5,899 nucleotides of DNA from Pseudomonadota bacterium (GTDB taxonomy: Bacteria; Pseudomonadota; Gammaproteobacteria; Xanthomonadales; Xanthomonadaceae). Shown here one piece after another: positions 1 through 5,756 of this stretch (positions are counted from its first letter, which is position 1; each line of letters opens with the position of its first letter). Under the pieces are notes generated by a model. It had not been told where the DNA came from. It did not search any database and saw only the letters and a program-made list of their open reading frames with translations. Made by a program: the position numbers and the translations under genes. Location of the stretch: contig JAEXNZ010000427.1 in the NCBI GenBank assembly GCA_023439425.1, forward strand, positions 1-5,899, given 5' to 3'.

Positions 1-677
1 ACTACCACAGCGGCACCGCACGGGCCTACACCGACCTCAGCCTGATCACCGCCGATGCGGACATCGGCAACGACGTGCACCTGCTGTTCCAGCAGCTGTC
101 CGGGCTGGCCCCGAAGACCCGGCTGAAGCGCCTGCTGCAGTCGCCGTTCACCCTGCACAACGGGCTGCTGCAGAAGATCGAACGCGAGATGCGCCTGGCT
201 GCCGGTGGTCGCCCGGGGCGGATCATCGCCAAGATGAATGCCCTGAACGAGCCGCAGGTGGTGCGCGCGCTCTACGCCGCCACGCAGGCGGGCGTACAGA
301 TCGACCTGATCGTGCGCGGAGCCTGCACCCTGCGCCCGGGCGTGCCCGGGGTGTCGGAGAACATCCGGGTGCGCTCGATCGTCGGCCGCTTCCTGGAACA
401 CAGCCGGGTGTACTGGTTCGGCAATGACGGGGCCTCGGAGCTGTACTGCGCCAGCGCCGACTGGCTGGAGCGCAACCTGCTGCGCCGGGTGGAGACCTGC
501 TTCCCGATCCTGGACCCGGAACTGGCCCGTCGCGTCTACCGCGAGGTGCTGCAGAACTATCTGGACGACAATCTCAACGCCTGGGAACTGCATGCCGACG
601 GTGAGTACCGCAAGTGCGTGCCCGGCCACGACGAGCCGCCGCATTCGGCGCAGATGGCGTTGATGCAGGGCCTCTAG
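1..677 (+). CDS. ppk1: Polyphosphate kinase 1, C-terminal part (5' truncated by window edge)
   Basis: Ppk1 reversibly transfers the gamma phosphate of ATP to the end of a growing polyphosphate chain. The reading frame is open from base 3 (first full codon Tyr) to the TAG at 675-677, giving 225 residues that match the two C-terminal catalytic domains of the family. The first residues, YHSGTARAYTDLSLITAD, correspond to the stretch just after the conserved GTGN of Ppk1, so the phosphorylated His of the HxK motif lies upstream, outside the window. Visible conserved elements are KMNALNEPQVVRALYAA, the IVRGACTLRPG motif (Arg codon 315-317, equivalent to E. coli Arg564), and FLEHSRVYWFGN (His codon 399-401, equivalent to E. 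coli His592), followed by SADWLERNLLRRVE and a normal family C-terminus. No frameshift or missing key residue is seen. The next gene is ppx, the degradative partner. Equivalences are from memory of the E. coli protein, not an alignment. Confidence 0.96.
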   Translation, partial: YHSGTARAYTDLSLITADADIGNDVHLLFQQLSGLAPKTRLKRLLQSPFTLHNGLLQKIEREMRLAAGGRPGRIIAKMNALNEPQVVRALYAATQAGVQIDLIVRGACTLRPGVPGVSENIRVRSIVGRFLEHSRVYWFGNDGASELYCASADWLERNLLRRVETCFPILDPELARRVYREVLQNYLDDNLNAWELHADGEYRKCVPGHDEPPHSAQMALMQGL

Positions 678-697
678 GCCCTGCAACAACGCCATCG

Positions 698-754
698 GTA
701 GATCCCGACCGTTGGTCGGGATTCCTTGCGTGCCCACCAACGGTGGGCACCTAC
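698..754. repeat. Inverted pair of SMAG-type GTAG REP elements (REPIN)
   Basis: Two short palindromes face each other. The first has the head GTAG at 698-701 followed by a perfect 9-bp stem (702-710 with 714-722) closed by a GTT loop. The second has a perfect 9-bp stem (730-738 with 742-750) with loop AAC and ends in CTAC at 751-754, so on the minus strand it reads GTAG, stem, GTT loop, as the first does. Only seven bases separate them. The GTAG head next to a GC-rich stem-loop is the hallmark of the Stenotrophomonas maltophilia SMAG family of REP sequences, which often occur as inverted dimers and are thought to be mobilised by RAYT (TnpA-REP) transposases encoded elsewhere. It sits 20 bases after the ppk1 stop. 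Neither hairpin has a T-tract, so it is not an ordinary intrinsic terminator, though the paired structure may stabilise the ppk1 mRNA 3' end. Confidence 0.85.
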
Positions 755-765
755 CGGGCAACGCC

Positions 766-780
766 GCGACCGATAGTCGC
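766..780. other. Small 5-bp hairpin between REPIN and ppx
   Basis: GCGAC (766-770) and GTCGC (776-780) are perfectly complementary around a CGATA loop. It is short, has no T-tract, and may be chance in GC-rich DNA. No function is assigned. Confidence 0.25.
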
Positions 781-830
781 AACGCCCCCATGTGAAGACC
801 GCGCGGTGACGAGCGGCACCCCGCTTCGGC

Positions 831-842
831 TACCATTCCGCC
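831..842 (+). promoter_or_regulatory. Candidate -10 box for a leaderless ppx transcript
   Basis: TACCAT at 831-836 fits the TAnnnT form of a sigma-70 -10 element and is followed by six bases before the ppx ATG at 843. With usual spacing, transcription would begin at or within a base or two of the start codon. Consistent with this, there is no Shine-Dalgarno-like purine tract before the ATG (the bases are TCCGCC). Leaderless mRNAs with this arrangement are known in xanthomonads. No good -35 is seen at 17 bp; the nearest TTGAC-like bases (GGTGAC, 805-810) are 20 bp upstream, so the match is weak there. Confidence 0.45.
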
Positions 843-2369
843 ATGCCGCATACCTCCACGACTCCCCCCGCACTGCAGGATGGCGACCTGCTCGCCGCCA
901 TCGACCTGGGCTCCAACAGTTTCCACATGGTCATCGCGCGCTACACGCTCGGGCAGCTGCGCGTGGTGGATCGTCTGCGCGAAACCGTGCGCATGGCCGA
1001 CGGCCTGGATGGCAAGGGCGGGCTGTCCGCCGAAGCCCGCCAGCGCGCGTTGGAATGCCTGGCCCGGTTCGGCCAGCGCCTGCGTGGCATTCCCGCCACG
1101 CGCGTCCGCGCCCTGGCGACCAACACGGTGCGCCAGCTGCGTTCGCCGCAGGCCTTCCTGATGCCCGCTGAAACCGCGTTGGGCTACGCCATTGAGGTGG
1201 TCAGCGGGCGCGAAGAGGCCCGCCTGATCTATCTGGGCGTGGCCCATGCGCAGCCGCCCAAGCCCGACCAGCGCCGGCTGGTGATCGACATTGGCGGTGG
1301 CTCCACCGAGTTCATCATCGGCCAGGGCATGCAGACCCTGGAACGCGAAAGCCTGCAGGCCGGCTGCATTGCCAGCACGCGGCGCTTCTTCCCCGGCGGC
1401 AAGCTGAGCAAGCGGCGATGGAAGGACGCCCTGACCGAGATCGGTGCCGAGTTCCAGCAGTTCGCCACCAAGTACCGCGCGCTGGGCTGGCAGGAAGCGC
1501 TGGGCTCCTCGGGCACGCACAAGGCGATCAGCGAGATCTGCGCCAGCATGAAGCTGAGCAAGGGCGCGATCACCGCCGAGGCGCTGCCGCAGCTGCGTGA
1601 CGAGCTGTTGAAAGCGAAGAAGATCGAAGACATCAACCTGCCGGGGTTGTCCGCCGAGCGCCGGCCGATCATCGCCGGCGGCATCCTGGTGCTGGAAGCC
1701 GCGTTCCAGGCCTTGGGCCTGCAGAAGCTGCTGGTCAGCAAAGCCGCGATGAGCGAAGGCATTCTGTACGACATCCTGGGCCGCGCCAGCGAGAACGACC
1801 TGCGTGACGAATCGGTCGACGCGCTGACCCTGCGTTATGGCATCGACACCGCCCTGGCCGCAGGGGTGGAAAGCACCGCGCTCGACCTGCTCGCGCAGGT
1901 CGAGGACCGCTGGAAGCTGGATGCGGACGACGCACGCATGCTGGGTTGGGCCGCGCGCCTGCACGAGCTGGGGCTGATGATCGCCCACAGTGGCTACCAC
2001 GTGCACGGCAGCTACGTGCTGGAGAATTCGGACATTGCTGGCTTCTCGCGCCAGGAGCAGCAACTGCTGGCGGCGATGGTGCGCAGCCATCGCCGCAACG
2101 TGTCCAAGACCGCGTTCGATGCCCTGCCCGAGCGCCTGCTGCAGCCGGCCCGGCGCATGACCGCCCTGCTGCGCCTGGCGGTACTGCTCAACCGCGCACA
2201 TGAAGACACCCCGTTGCCGGCGCTGGAACTGACCGCCGACGACAACCGCCTGGCGTTGATCCTGCCGCAGGCATTCATCGATGCCCGCCCCCTGCTGCGG
2301 GCCGACCTGCTGGGCGAAGCCGACGGCATGGCCGGGCTGGGTGTCCAGTTCCGCCCCTTCGTAGCGTAG
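843..2369 (+). CDS. ppx: Exopolyphosphatase (Ppx/GppA family)
   Basis: Ppx processively releases orthophosphate from the end of polyphosphate in the cytoplasm and opposes Ppk1. The 508-residue product is close to the usual E. coli length (513) and collinear with it. The N-terminal ASKHA-fold half shows the phosphate-binding loop AIDLGSNSFHMVIAR (residues 19-33), the catalytic-Glu motif SGREEARLIYLGV (121-133, Glu125 equivalent to E. coli Glu121), the glycine-rich loop VIDIGGGSTE (147-156) and GSSGTHKA (221-228). The C-terminal half has the HD-like helical domain WAARLHELGL (369-378) followed by HSGYHVHGSYVLENSD (382-397), typical of full-length Ppx rather than short Ppx1 forms. The ATG at 843 gives an N-terminus matching E. 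coli in length; no ribosome-binding site precedes it, which fits leaderless translation. GppA (pppGpp phosphatase) is a close paralogue, but the linkage to ppk1 and the MVIAR motif favour Ppx. Confidence 0.96.
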   Translation: MPHTSTTPPALQDGDLLAAIDLGSNSFHMVIARYTLGQLRVVDRLRETVRMADGLDGKGGLSAEARQRALECLARFGQRLRGIPATRVRALATNTVRQLRSPQAFLMPAETALGYAIEVVSGREEARLIYLGVAHAQPPKPDQRRLVIDIGGGSTEFIIGQGMQTLERESLQAGCIASTRRFFPGGKLSKRRWKDALTEIGAEFQQFATKYRALGWQEALGSSGTHKAISEICASMKLSKGAITAEALPQLRDELLKAKKIEDINLPGLSAERRPIIAGGILVLEAAFQALGLQKLLVSKAAMSEGILYDILGRASENDLRDESVDALTLRYGIDTALAAGVESTALDLLAQVEDRWKLDADDARMLGWAARLHELGLMIAHSGYHVHGSYVLENSDIAGFSRQEQQLLAAMVRSHRRNVSKTAFDALPERLLQPARRMTALLRLAVLLNRAHEDTPLPALELTADDNRLALILPQAFIDARPLLRADLLGEADGMAGLGVQFRPFVA

Positions 2370-2372
2370 AGC

Positions 2373-2405
2373 CACACCGCGCCCCATGACCGGTGTGCGC
2401 CGGTC
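2373..2405 (+). other. Two overlapping, mutually exclusive hairpins after ppx
   Basis: CACACCG (2373-2379) can pair with CGGTGTG (2391-2397), and GACCGG (2388-2393) can pair with CCGGTC (2400-2405). The two stems share bases 2391-2393, so only one can form fully at a time. They start just after the ppx stop codon and lack a following T-tract. They may protect the ppx mRNA 3' end or belong to a Rho-dependent end; this is inferred from position only. Confidence 0.35.
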
Positions 2406-2411
2406 CAACAA

Positions 2412-2427
2412 GCGCGTCGCCACGCGC
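2412..2427. other. 6-bp GC hairpin downstream of ppx
   Basis: GCGCGT (2412-2417) pairs perfectly with ACGCGC (2422-2427) around a CGCC loop. No T-tract follows. It is part of a cluster of GC-rich hairpins between ppx and 2480 and could be chance in such base composition. Confidence 0.3.
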
Positions 2428-2456
2428 CCGGGCCTTTCCGCGCAATCGTGAAACAA

Positions 2457-2480
2457 AACGCGCCCCTAAGGGAGCGCGTT
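2457..2480 (+). terminator. Possible ppx terminator hairpin without T-tract
   Basis: AACGCGC (2457-2463) pairs with GCGCGTT (2474-2480); inside it CCC (2464-2466) pairs with GGG (2470-2472) around TAA, leaving A2473 bulged. This makes a 10-bp stem preceded by a run of A residues. The downstream bases are CCTGTG, not T-rich, so on the plus strand it lacks the U-tract of an intrinsic terminator. On the minus strand the stem is followed by TTTTG (complement of 2453-2456 and neighbours), so a minus-strand transcript entering from the right would meet a better terminator than ppx does. Confidence 0.4.
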
Positions 2481-2604
2481 CCTGTGATCCGGTGCGCAAT
2501 TTTTCTTGTGCAACGCACCAATCCGACATATTCCGACACATCTGGACACGCGCGAAAATTCACGCCAACATCACAAAGCGCTGATTCCACAGAAGATTTC
2601 TCCC

Positions 2605-2638
2605 GTTTGTTACTTTTTCATGAAAAAAGTGAACGAAC
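2605..2638. repeat. AT-rich imperfect inverted repeat (operator or RNA hairpin)
   Basis: Bases 2605-2611 pair with 2632-2638 (including one G-T pair, 2608 with 2635), G2631 is unpaired, and 2612-2618 pair with 2624-2630, giving 14 pairs around a five-base CATGA loop. The core TTTTTCATGAAAAA (2614-2627) is an exact palindrome. It lies immediately upstream of a TTTACA -35-like box. As DNA it could be the binding site of a dimeric regulator or an UP-like AT-rich element; as RNA it would be a long hairpin. It does not resemble the Fur-box consensus. No regulator can be named. Confidence 0.6.
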
Positions 2639-2671
2639 GCTTTACACGGCGTTAAGAACCGGACAAATATC
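2636..2671 (+). promoter_or_regulatory. Candidate promoter of the receptor gene, with inverted repeat over the -35
   Basis: TTTACA at 2641-2646 matches the sigma-70 -35 consensus in five of six positions. The expected -10 region, 16-18 bp downstream, is the only AT-rich stretch nearby (ACAAATAT, 2663-2670), but no hexamer there matches TATAAT at more than three positions. The -35 lies inside an inverted repeat, AACGC (2636-2640) and GCGTT (2649-2653), so a repressor bound there would cover it. Transcription would begin near 2676, at the foot of the following hairpin. The assignment is tentative because the -10 is poor. Confidence 0.35.
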
Positions 2672-2676
2672 GAGAC

Positions 2677-2703
2677 ACCAGCCTCACTTGACGGCTGGTT
2701 TTT
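2677..2703 (+). terminator. Intrinsic-terminator-like hairpin in the receptor leader
   Basis: ACCAGCC (2677-2683) pairs perfectly with GGCTGGT (2693-2699) around a nine-base loop, and five T residues (2699-2703) follow directly. This is the standard form of a Rho-independent terminator on the plus strand. It stands 68 bases before the receptor ATG, in the same direction, so it either ends transcripts arriving from ppx or a short upstream RNA, or acts as an attenuator for the receptor. If the promoter at 2641-2671 is real, the hairpin lies at the extreme 5' end of the mRNA and would more likely be a stabilising stem-loop. Confidence 0.6.
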
Positions 2704-2704
2704 C

Positions 2705-2742
2705 GGGGAGGCGGGGTACTTGGGATCCCCGCCACCTCTTTT
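2705..2742 (+). terminator. Second hairpin with short T-tract in the receptor leader
   Basis: GGCGGGG (2710-2716) pairs with CCCCGCC (2727-2733). After one A/A mismatch (2709 and 2734) the stem continues with 2705-2708 against 2735-2738, including one G-T pair. TTTT follows at 2739-2742. The T-tract is short, so termination may be weak. It begins two bases after the T-tract of the preceding terminator-like hairpin, so the two form a tandem, and it lies about 30 bases before the start codon. Confidence 0.45.
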
Positions 2743-2757
2743 GATCCAGATTCAAAC

Positions 2758-2766
2758 GAGAGAGAG
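2758..2766 (+). promoter_or_regulatory. Ribosome-binding site of the receptor gene
   Basis: The alternating purine tract GAGAGAGAG ends five bases before the ATG at 2772 and offers a GAGAG/GAG match to the anti-Shine-Dalgarno sequence. It fixes the ATG at 2772 as the start, which also yields a complete signal peptide. It contrasts with ppx, which has no such tract. Confidence 0.7.
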
Positions 2767-2771
2767 CCTTC

Positions 2772-5693
2772 ATGAATTCACGCACCAACGTACTGGGACA
2801 AGCGATCCGCTATGCCCTGGTTGCAGGGACTGCCGGCCTGATGGCCGCCCCGGCCATGGCACAGGACACGGCCAACACCACCAACCTGGACCGCATCGAG
2901 ATCACCGGTTCGCGCATCCGCCAGGTCGACGTTGAAACCGCGCAGCCGGTCTTCGCGATCAGCCGCAACGACATCGAAAAGCAGGGCTTCAGCTCGGTTG
3001 CTGACATTCTGCAGAACGTCACCGCCATGGGCAGCCCGACCATCAGCCGCGCCAATGCGCTGACCGCCGGTGAGAACGCTGGCGGTACCTACATCGACAT
3101 GCGCAACCTGGGCACCCAGCGCACCCTGGTGCTGGTCAACGGCAAGCGCCTGGGCATCAGCACCTCGGGCTACCAGGACGTGTCCACCCTGCCGGTGTCG
3201 GCAGTGGAACGCATTGAAGTACTGAAGGACGGCGCGTCGGCCATTTACGGCTCGGACGCGATGGCCGGCGTGGTCAACATCATCACCCGCAGCAACGTCA
3301 CCGGCACCACCGTCAACGCCTACCACGGCCAGTACAGCCAAGGCGACGGCGAACGCTCGCGCTTCGACGTGGTCACCGGCTGGAGCAATGACCGCATCTC
3401 GCTGACCTTCTCGGCCGAGCACGCCGAAGAAAAGGGCGTCTGGGCGCGTGACCGCTGGTTCAGCCAGTACGGCATGACCGACCGTCACCCGAACGATGCC
3501 ACCAACTGGACCACGCTGAGCCAGTACGGCCAGATCACCGGCCTGCGCGGCCCGGGCTGCACCGCGACCGCGGGCTGCGGCTATTCGCTCAACCGTGGCA
3601 CCGACCCGACCCTGCCGGGCAACTACCACCTGACCAATACCACCCCGTTCACCGGTGACGTCAGCAACGCCAACGACCAGATGCACGTGATGTATCCGGT
3701 CAAGCGCGACTCGGTGTACTTCGATGGCCGCTTCGCGATCACCGAGAACATCAACTTCCGCACCGAACTGGGTTACAACCAGCGCGAATCCAGCCGCCAG
3801 ATCGCCGGCTACCCGCTGCAGTCGAGCACCCCCGGCGTCGGTTCGATGTCGATCGACAGCTACTTCAACCCGTTCGGTCGCCAGCACGGCTATGCCACCC
3901 CGACCGCGGTGGCCTGGAACCGTCGTACCTGGGAAATCCCGCGCGTCACCACCAGCGAGCTGAAGACCTACCGTGCGGTGGCGTCGTTCGACGGCTCGTT
4001 CGACATCGGCGAGCGCTACTTCGACTGGGAAGTGGGCTACCAGTACAACCGCAACGAGCTGGAATCGGTAGCGACCGGCAACCTGCACAAGGGGCGCGTC
4101 GCTGCAGGCGTGGGTCCGTCGTTCTACAACGCCGCCACCGGCCAGGTGCAGTGCGGTACCGCTGCCGCACCGATCTCGGCCGATGTGTGCAAGCCGTGGA
4201 ACCCGCTGATCCCGTACGGCACCACCGCGGCAAATGGCCTGTACGGCAATGAAGAACTGCAGGCGTGGCTGTTCCCGGAAGAAGTGACCAAGGGCCAGAC
4301 CACCTCGAAGAACTTCTTCGCCAACATCGCCGGCAGCATCATGACCCTGCCGGCGGGCGACCTGGGCTTCGCCTTCGGTGTTGAAAACCGCAAGGAAGAA
4401 GGCAAGTACACCCCCGACGCGCTGGCCCAGACCGGTGCCACCACCAACCTGGCCGCTGGCCCGACCGGTGGCGACTACACGGTCAATGAAGCCTATCTGG
4501 AAGTGAACGTGCCGGTGCTGGCCGACCTGCCGGGTGCGAAGGAACTGTCCTTCAACGGCGCGACCCGTTTCTCGGATTACGACACCTTCGGCAACACGCT
4601 CAACAGCAAGTTTGGCTTCAAGTGGAAGCCGATCGAATCGCTGATGGTGCGTGGTACCTGGGCAGAAGGCTTCCGCGCCCCGACCATCAACGACCTGTTC
4701 GGTGGCGGCTCTGAAACCTTCGCGCAGTTCAGCGATCCATGCGACGTGCGCTTCGGTTCGTCCGGTTCCAGCGCGGCCGTCCGCGCCCGTTGCGCGCAGG
4801 ACATCGCCAACGCCGATACCTTCCGTCAGCTGCGCCAGGGCAACCAGCCGGTCAACAACGCCACCGACGCCACGCCGGTGCCGTTCGTCCAGGGTTCCAA
4901 TCCGCTGCTGACCCCGGAAACCTCGACCAGCAAGACGCTGGGCCTGGTCTGGAGCCCGAGCTTCATCCAGGGCTTCAACGCCTCGCTGGACTGGTGGAAG
5001 ATCCGCATCGACAACACCATCATTGCCGATACGCCGACCCTGATTCTGCGCGACTGCTACGAGCAGGGCATTGCATCGCGCTGCACCCGCTTTGATCGCG
5101 ATCCGGTCACCGGCATCGTGACCAACCTGCAGTTCGGCAACCGCAATGCCGGCTTCATGGAAACGGAAGGCTACGACCTGGACGTCAGCTACCGTCTGGA
5201 AACCGACTTCGGCAAGTTCACGGTCAACTCGGCCACGACCTACGTGTCCAGCGCCACCTACCGCACCACGAACGACAGCTCGAGCGTTCCGATCGTGACC
5301 AACGGTATCGGCAGCGCCTTCCGCGTGCGTTCCAACCTGGTGCTGGGTTACGACCTGGGCAACTTCGGTGCCAGCTGGACCGCGCGCTACTACTCGGGCG
5401 TGAAGGAACAGTGCACCAACGCGACGCAGTACCCGGCTGAGTGTTCCGATCCGGGCCAGTACGCGCCGTGGTACACCGGCATGCGCAACTACAACGAGCG
5501 TGGTTCGGTGACCTTCCACGACGTGCAGTTCCGCTACAGCCTGCCGTGGGATGCCACGGTGTCGGTCGGTGCCAACAACGTGTTCGAGAAGTACGGCCCG
5601 GTGATGTACAGCAAGCCGAACTCGGCCTTCTCGTACTACGGCGGCTACGACATCGGTCGCTTCGTGTACATGAAGTACCAGCAGCGCTTCTGA
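2772..5693 (+). CDS. TonB-dependent outer-membrane receptor, ligand unknown
   Basis: This 973-residue protein is a gated outer-membrane transporter that takes up a scarce ligand using energy from the TonB-ExbB-ExbD complex. Residues 1-31 form a Sec signal peptide (positive MNSRTNVLGQAIR, hydrophobic core, APAMA-Q cleavage region). A TonB-box-like segment, LDRIEITGSRI, is at 39-49. The plug (about 55-175) has DIEKQGFSSVADILQN (67-82), IDMRNLGTQRTLVLVNGKR (108-126) and VERIEVLKDGASAIYGSDAM (145-164), ending in VVNIITR. The rest is a beta-barrel with the conserved GFRAP motif (633-637) and a C-terminal strand ending in Phe, the signal for BAM insertion. Ten cysteines fall in five close pairs. 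The length is at the upper end for the family and implies large external loops. It is flanked by its own leader and a strong terminator, so it is probably monocistronic. No neighbouring enzyme, sigma/anti-sigma pair or ABC transporter reveals the ligand; iron chelates, oligosaccharides and peptides are all possible. Confidence 0.95.
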   Translation: MNSRTNVLGQAIRYALVAGTAGLMAAPAMAQDTANTTNLDRIEITGSRIRQVDVETAQPVFAISRNDIEKQGFSSVADILQNVTAMGSPTISRANALTAGENAGGTYIDMRNLGTQRTLVLVNGKRLGISTSGYQDVSTLPVSAVERIEVLKDGASAIYGSDAMAGVVNIITRSNVTGTTVNAYHGQYSQGDGERSRFDVVTGWSNDRISLTFSAEHAEEKGVWARDRWFSQYGMTDRHPNDATNWTTLSQYGQITGLRGPGCTATAGCGYSLNRGTDPTLPGNYHLTNTTPFTGDVSNANDQMHVMYPVKRDSVYFDGRFAITENINFRTELGYNQRESSRQIAGYPLQSSTPGVGSMSIDSYFNPFGRQHGYATPTAVAWNRRTWEIPRVTTSELKTYRAVASFDGSFDIGERYFDWEVGYQYNRNELESVATGNLHKGRVAAGVGPSFYNAATGQVQCGTAAAPISADVCKPWNPLIPYGTTAANGLYGNEELQAWLFPEEVTKGQTTSKNFFANIAGSIMTLPAGDLGFAFGVENRKEEGKYTPDALAQTGATTNLAAGPTGGDYTVNEAYLEVNVPVLADLPGAKELSFNGATRFSDYDTFGNTLNSKFGFKWKPIESLMVRGTWAEGFRAPTINDLFGGGSETFAQFSDPCDVRFGSSGSSAAVRARCAQDIANADTFRQLRQGNQPVNNATDATPVPFVQGSNPLLTPETSTSKTLGLVWSPSFIQGFNASLDWWKIRIDNTIIADTPTLILRDCYEQGIASRCTRFDRDPVTGIVTNLQFGNRNAGFMETEGYDLDVSYRLETDFGKFTVNSATTYVSSATYRTTNDSSSVPIVTNGIGSAFRVRSNLVLGYDLGNFGASWTARYYSGVKEQCTNATQYPAECSDPGQYAPWYTGMRNYNERGSVTFHDVQFRYSLPWDATVSVGANNVFEKYGPVMYSKPNSAFSYYGGYDIGRFVYMKYQQRF

Positions 5694-5717
5694 TCCATCG
5701 CGCTGTAGCTGCATGAC

Positions 5718-5747
5718 AACCACGGCTCTTCGGGGCCGTGGTTTTTT
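5718..5747 (+). terminator. Strong Rho-independent terminator of the receptor gene
   Basis: AACCACGGC (5718-5726) pairs perfectly with GCCGTGGTT (5735-5743). The stem is extended by a T-G pair (5727/5734) and a C-G pair (5728/5733) closing a TTCG tetraloop (5729-5732), the very stable cUUCGg form. Six T residues (5742-5747) follow. It is 24 bases after the receptor stop codon. On the opposite strand no T-tract follows, so it acts in one direction only. Confidence 0.95.
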
Positions 5748-5756
5748 CTGCCTGCT

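Larger units (their letters stand above)
2370..2771. other. 402-base non-coding region between ppx and the receptor gene
   Basis: No reading frame here looks like a real gene: the short frames have no recognisable motif, no ribosome-binding site and compositions expected of GC-rich non-coding sequence. The left part (2370-2480) is GC-rich and full of hairpins. The middle (about 2495-2680) is clearly richer in A and T than the neighbouring genes, as expected of a promoter region, and holds inverted repeats and a -35-like box. The right part (2677-2742) holds two terminator-like hairpins, followed by the receptor's ribosome-binding site. Confidence 0.7.

Noticed and set aside
614..1171. A 185-codon plus-strand frame bridging the ppk1 end, the intergenic gap and the ppx start
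   Set aside because: It overlaps two well-supported genes in another frame, runs through the REPIN, and has the Arg/Pro/Ala-rich composition of a GC-rich shadow frame.
2483..2498. CRP/Clp-like site beginning with TGTGA
   Set aside because: The left half TGTGA is perfect but the right half, six bases later, is GCGCA and matches TCACA at only three of five positions. TCACA at 2571-2575 also lacks a partner half-site.
2491..2519. Inverted repeat GGTGCG / CGCACC
   Set aside because: The six-base arms are perfect but enclose a 17-base loop, and a competing pairing (2493-2499 with 2506-2512) involves a G-T pair; no T-tract or context supports a function beyond chance.
2012..2590. A 192-codon minus-strand frame over the end of ppx and the following gap
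   Set aside because: Mostly antisense to ppx with shadow-type composition; no family recognised and no start signals.
2448..2744. A 98-codon plus-strand frame in the gap upstream of the receptor
   Set aside because: No ribosome-binding site, no recognisable motif, and it runs across the hairpins and the likely promoter. The codon choice does not resemble the flanking genes.
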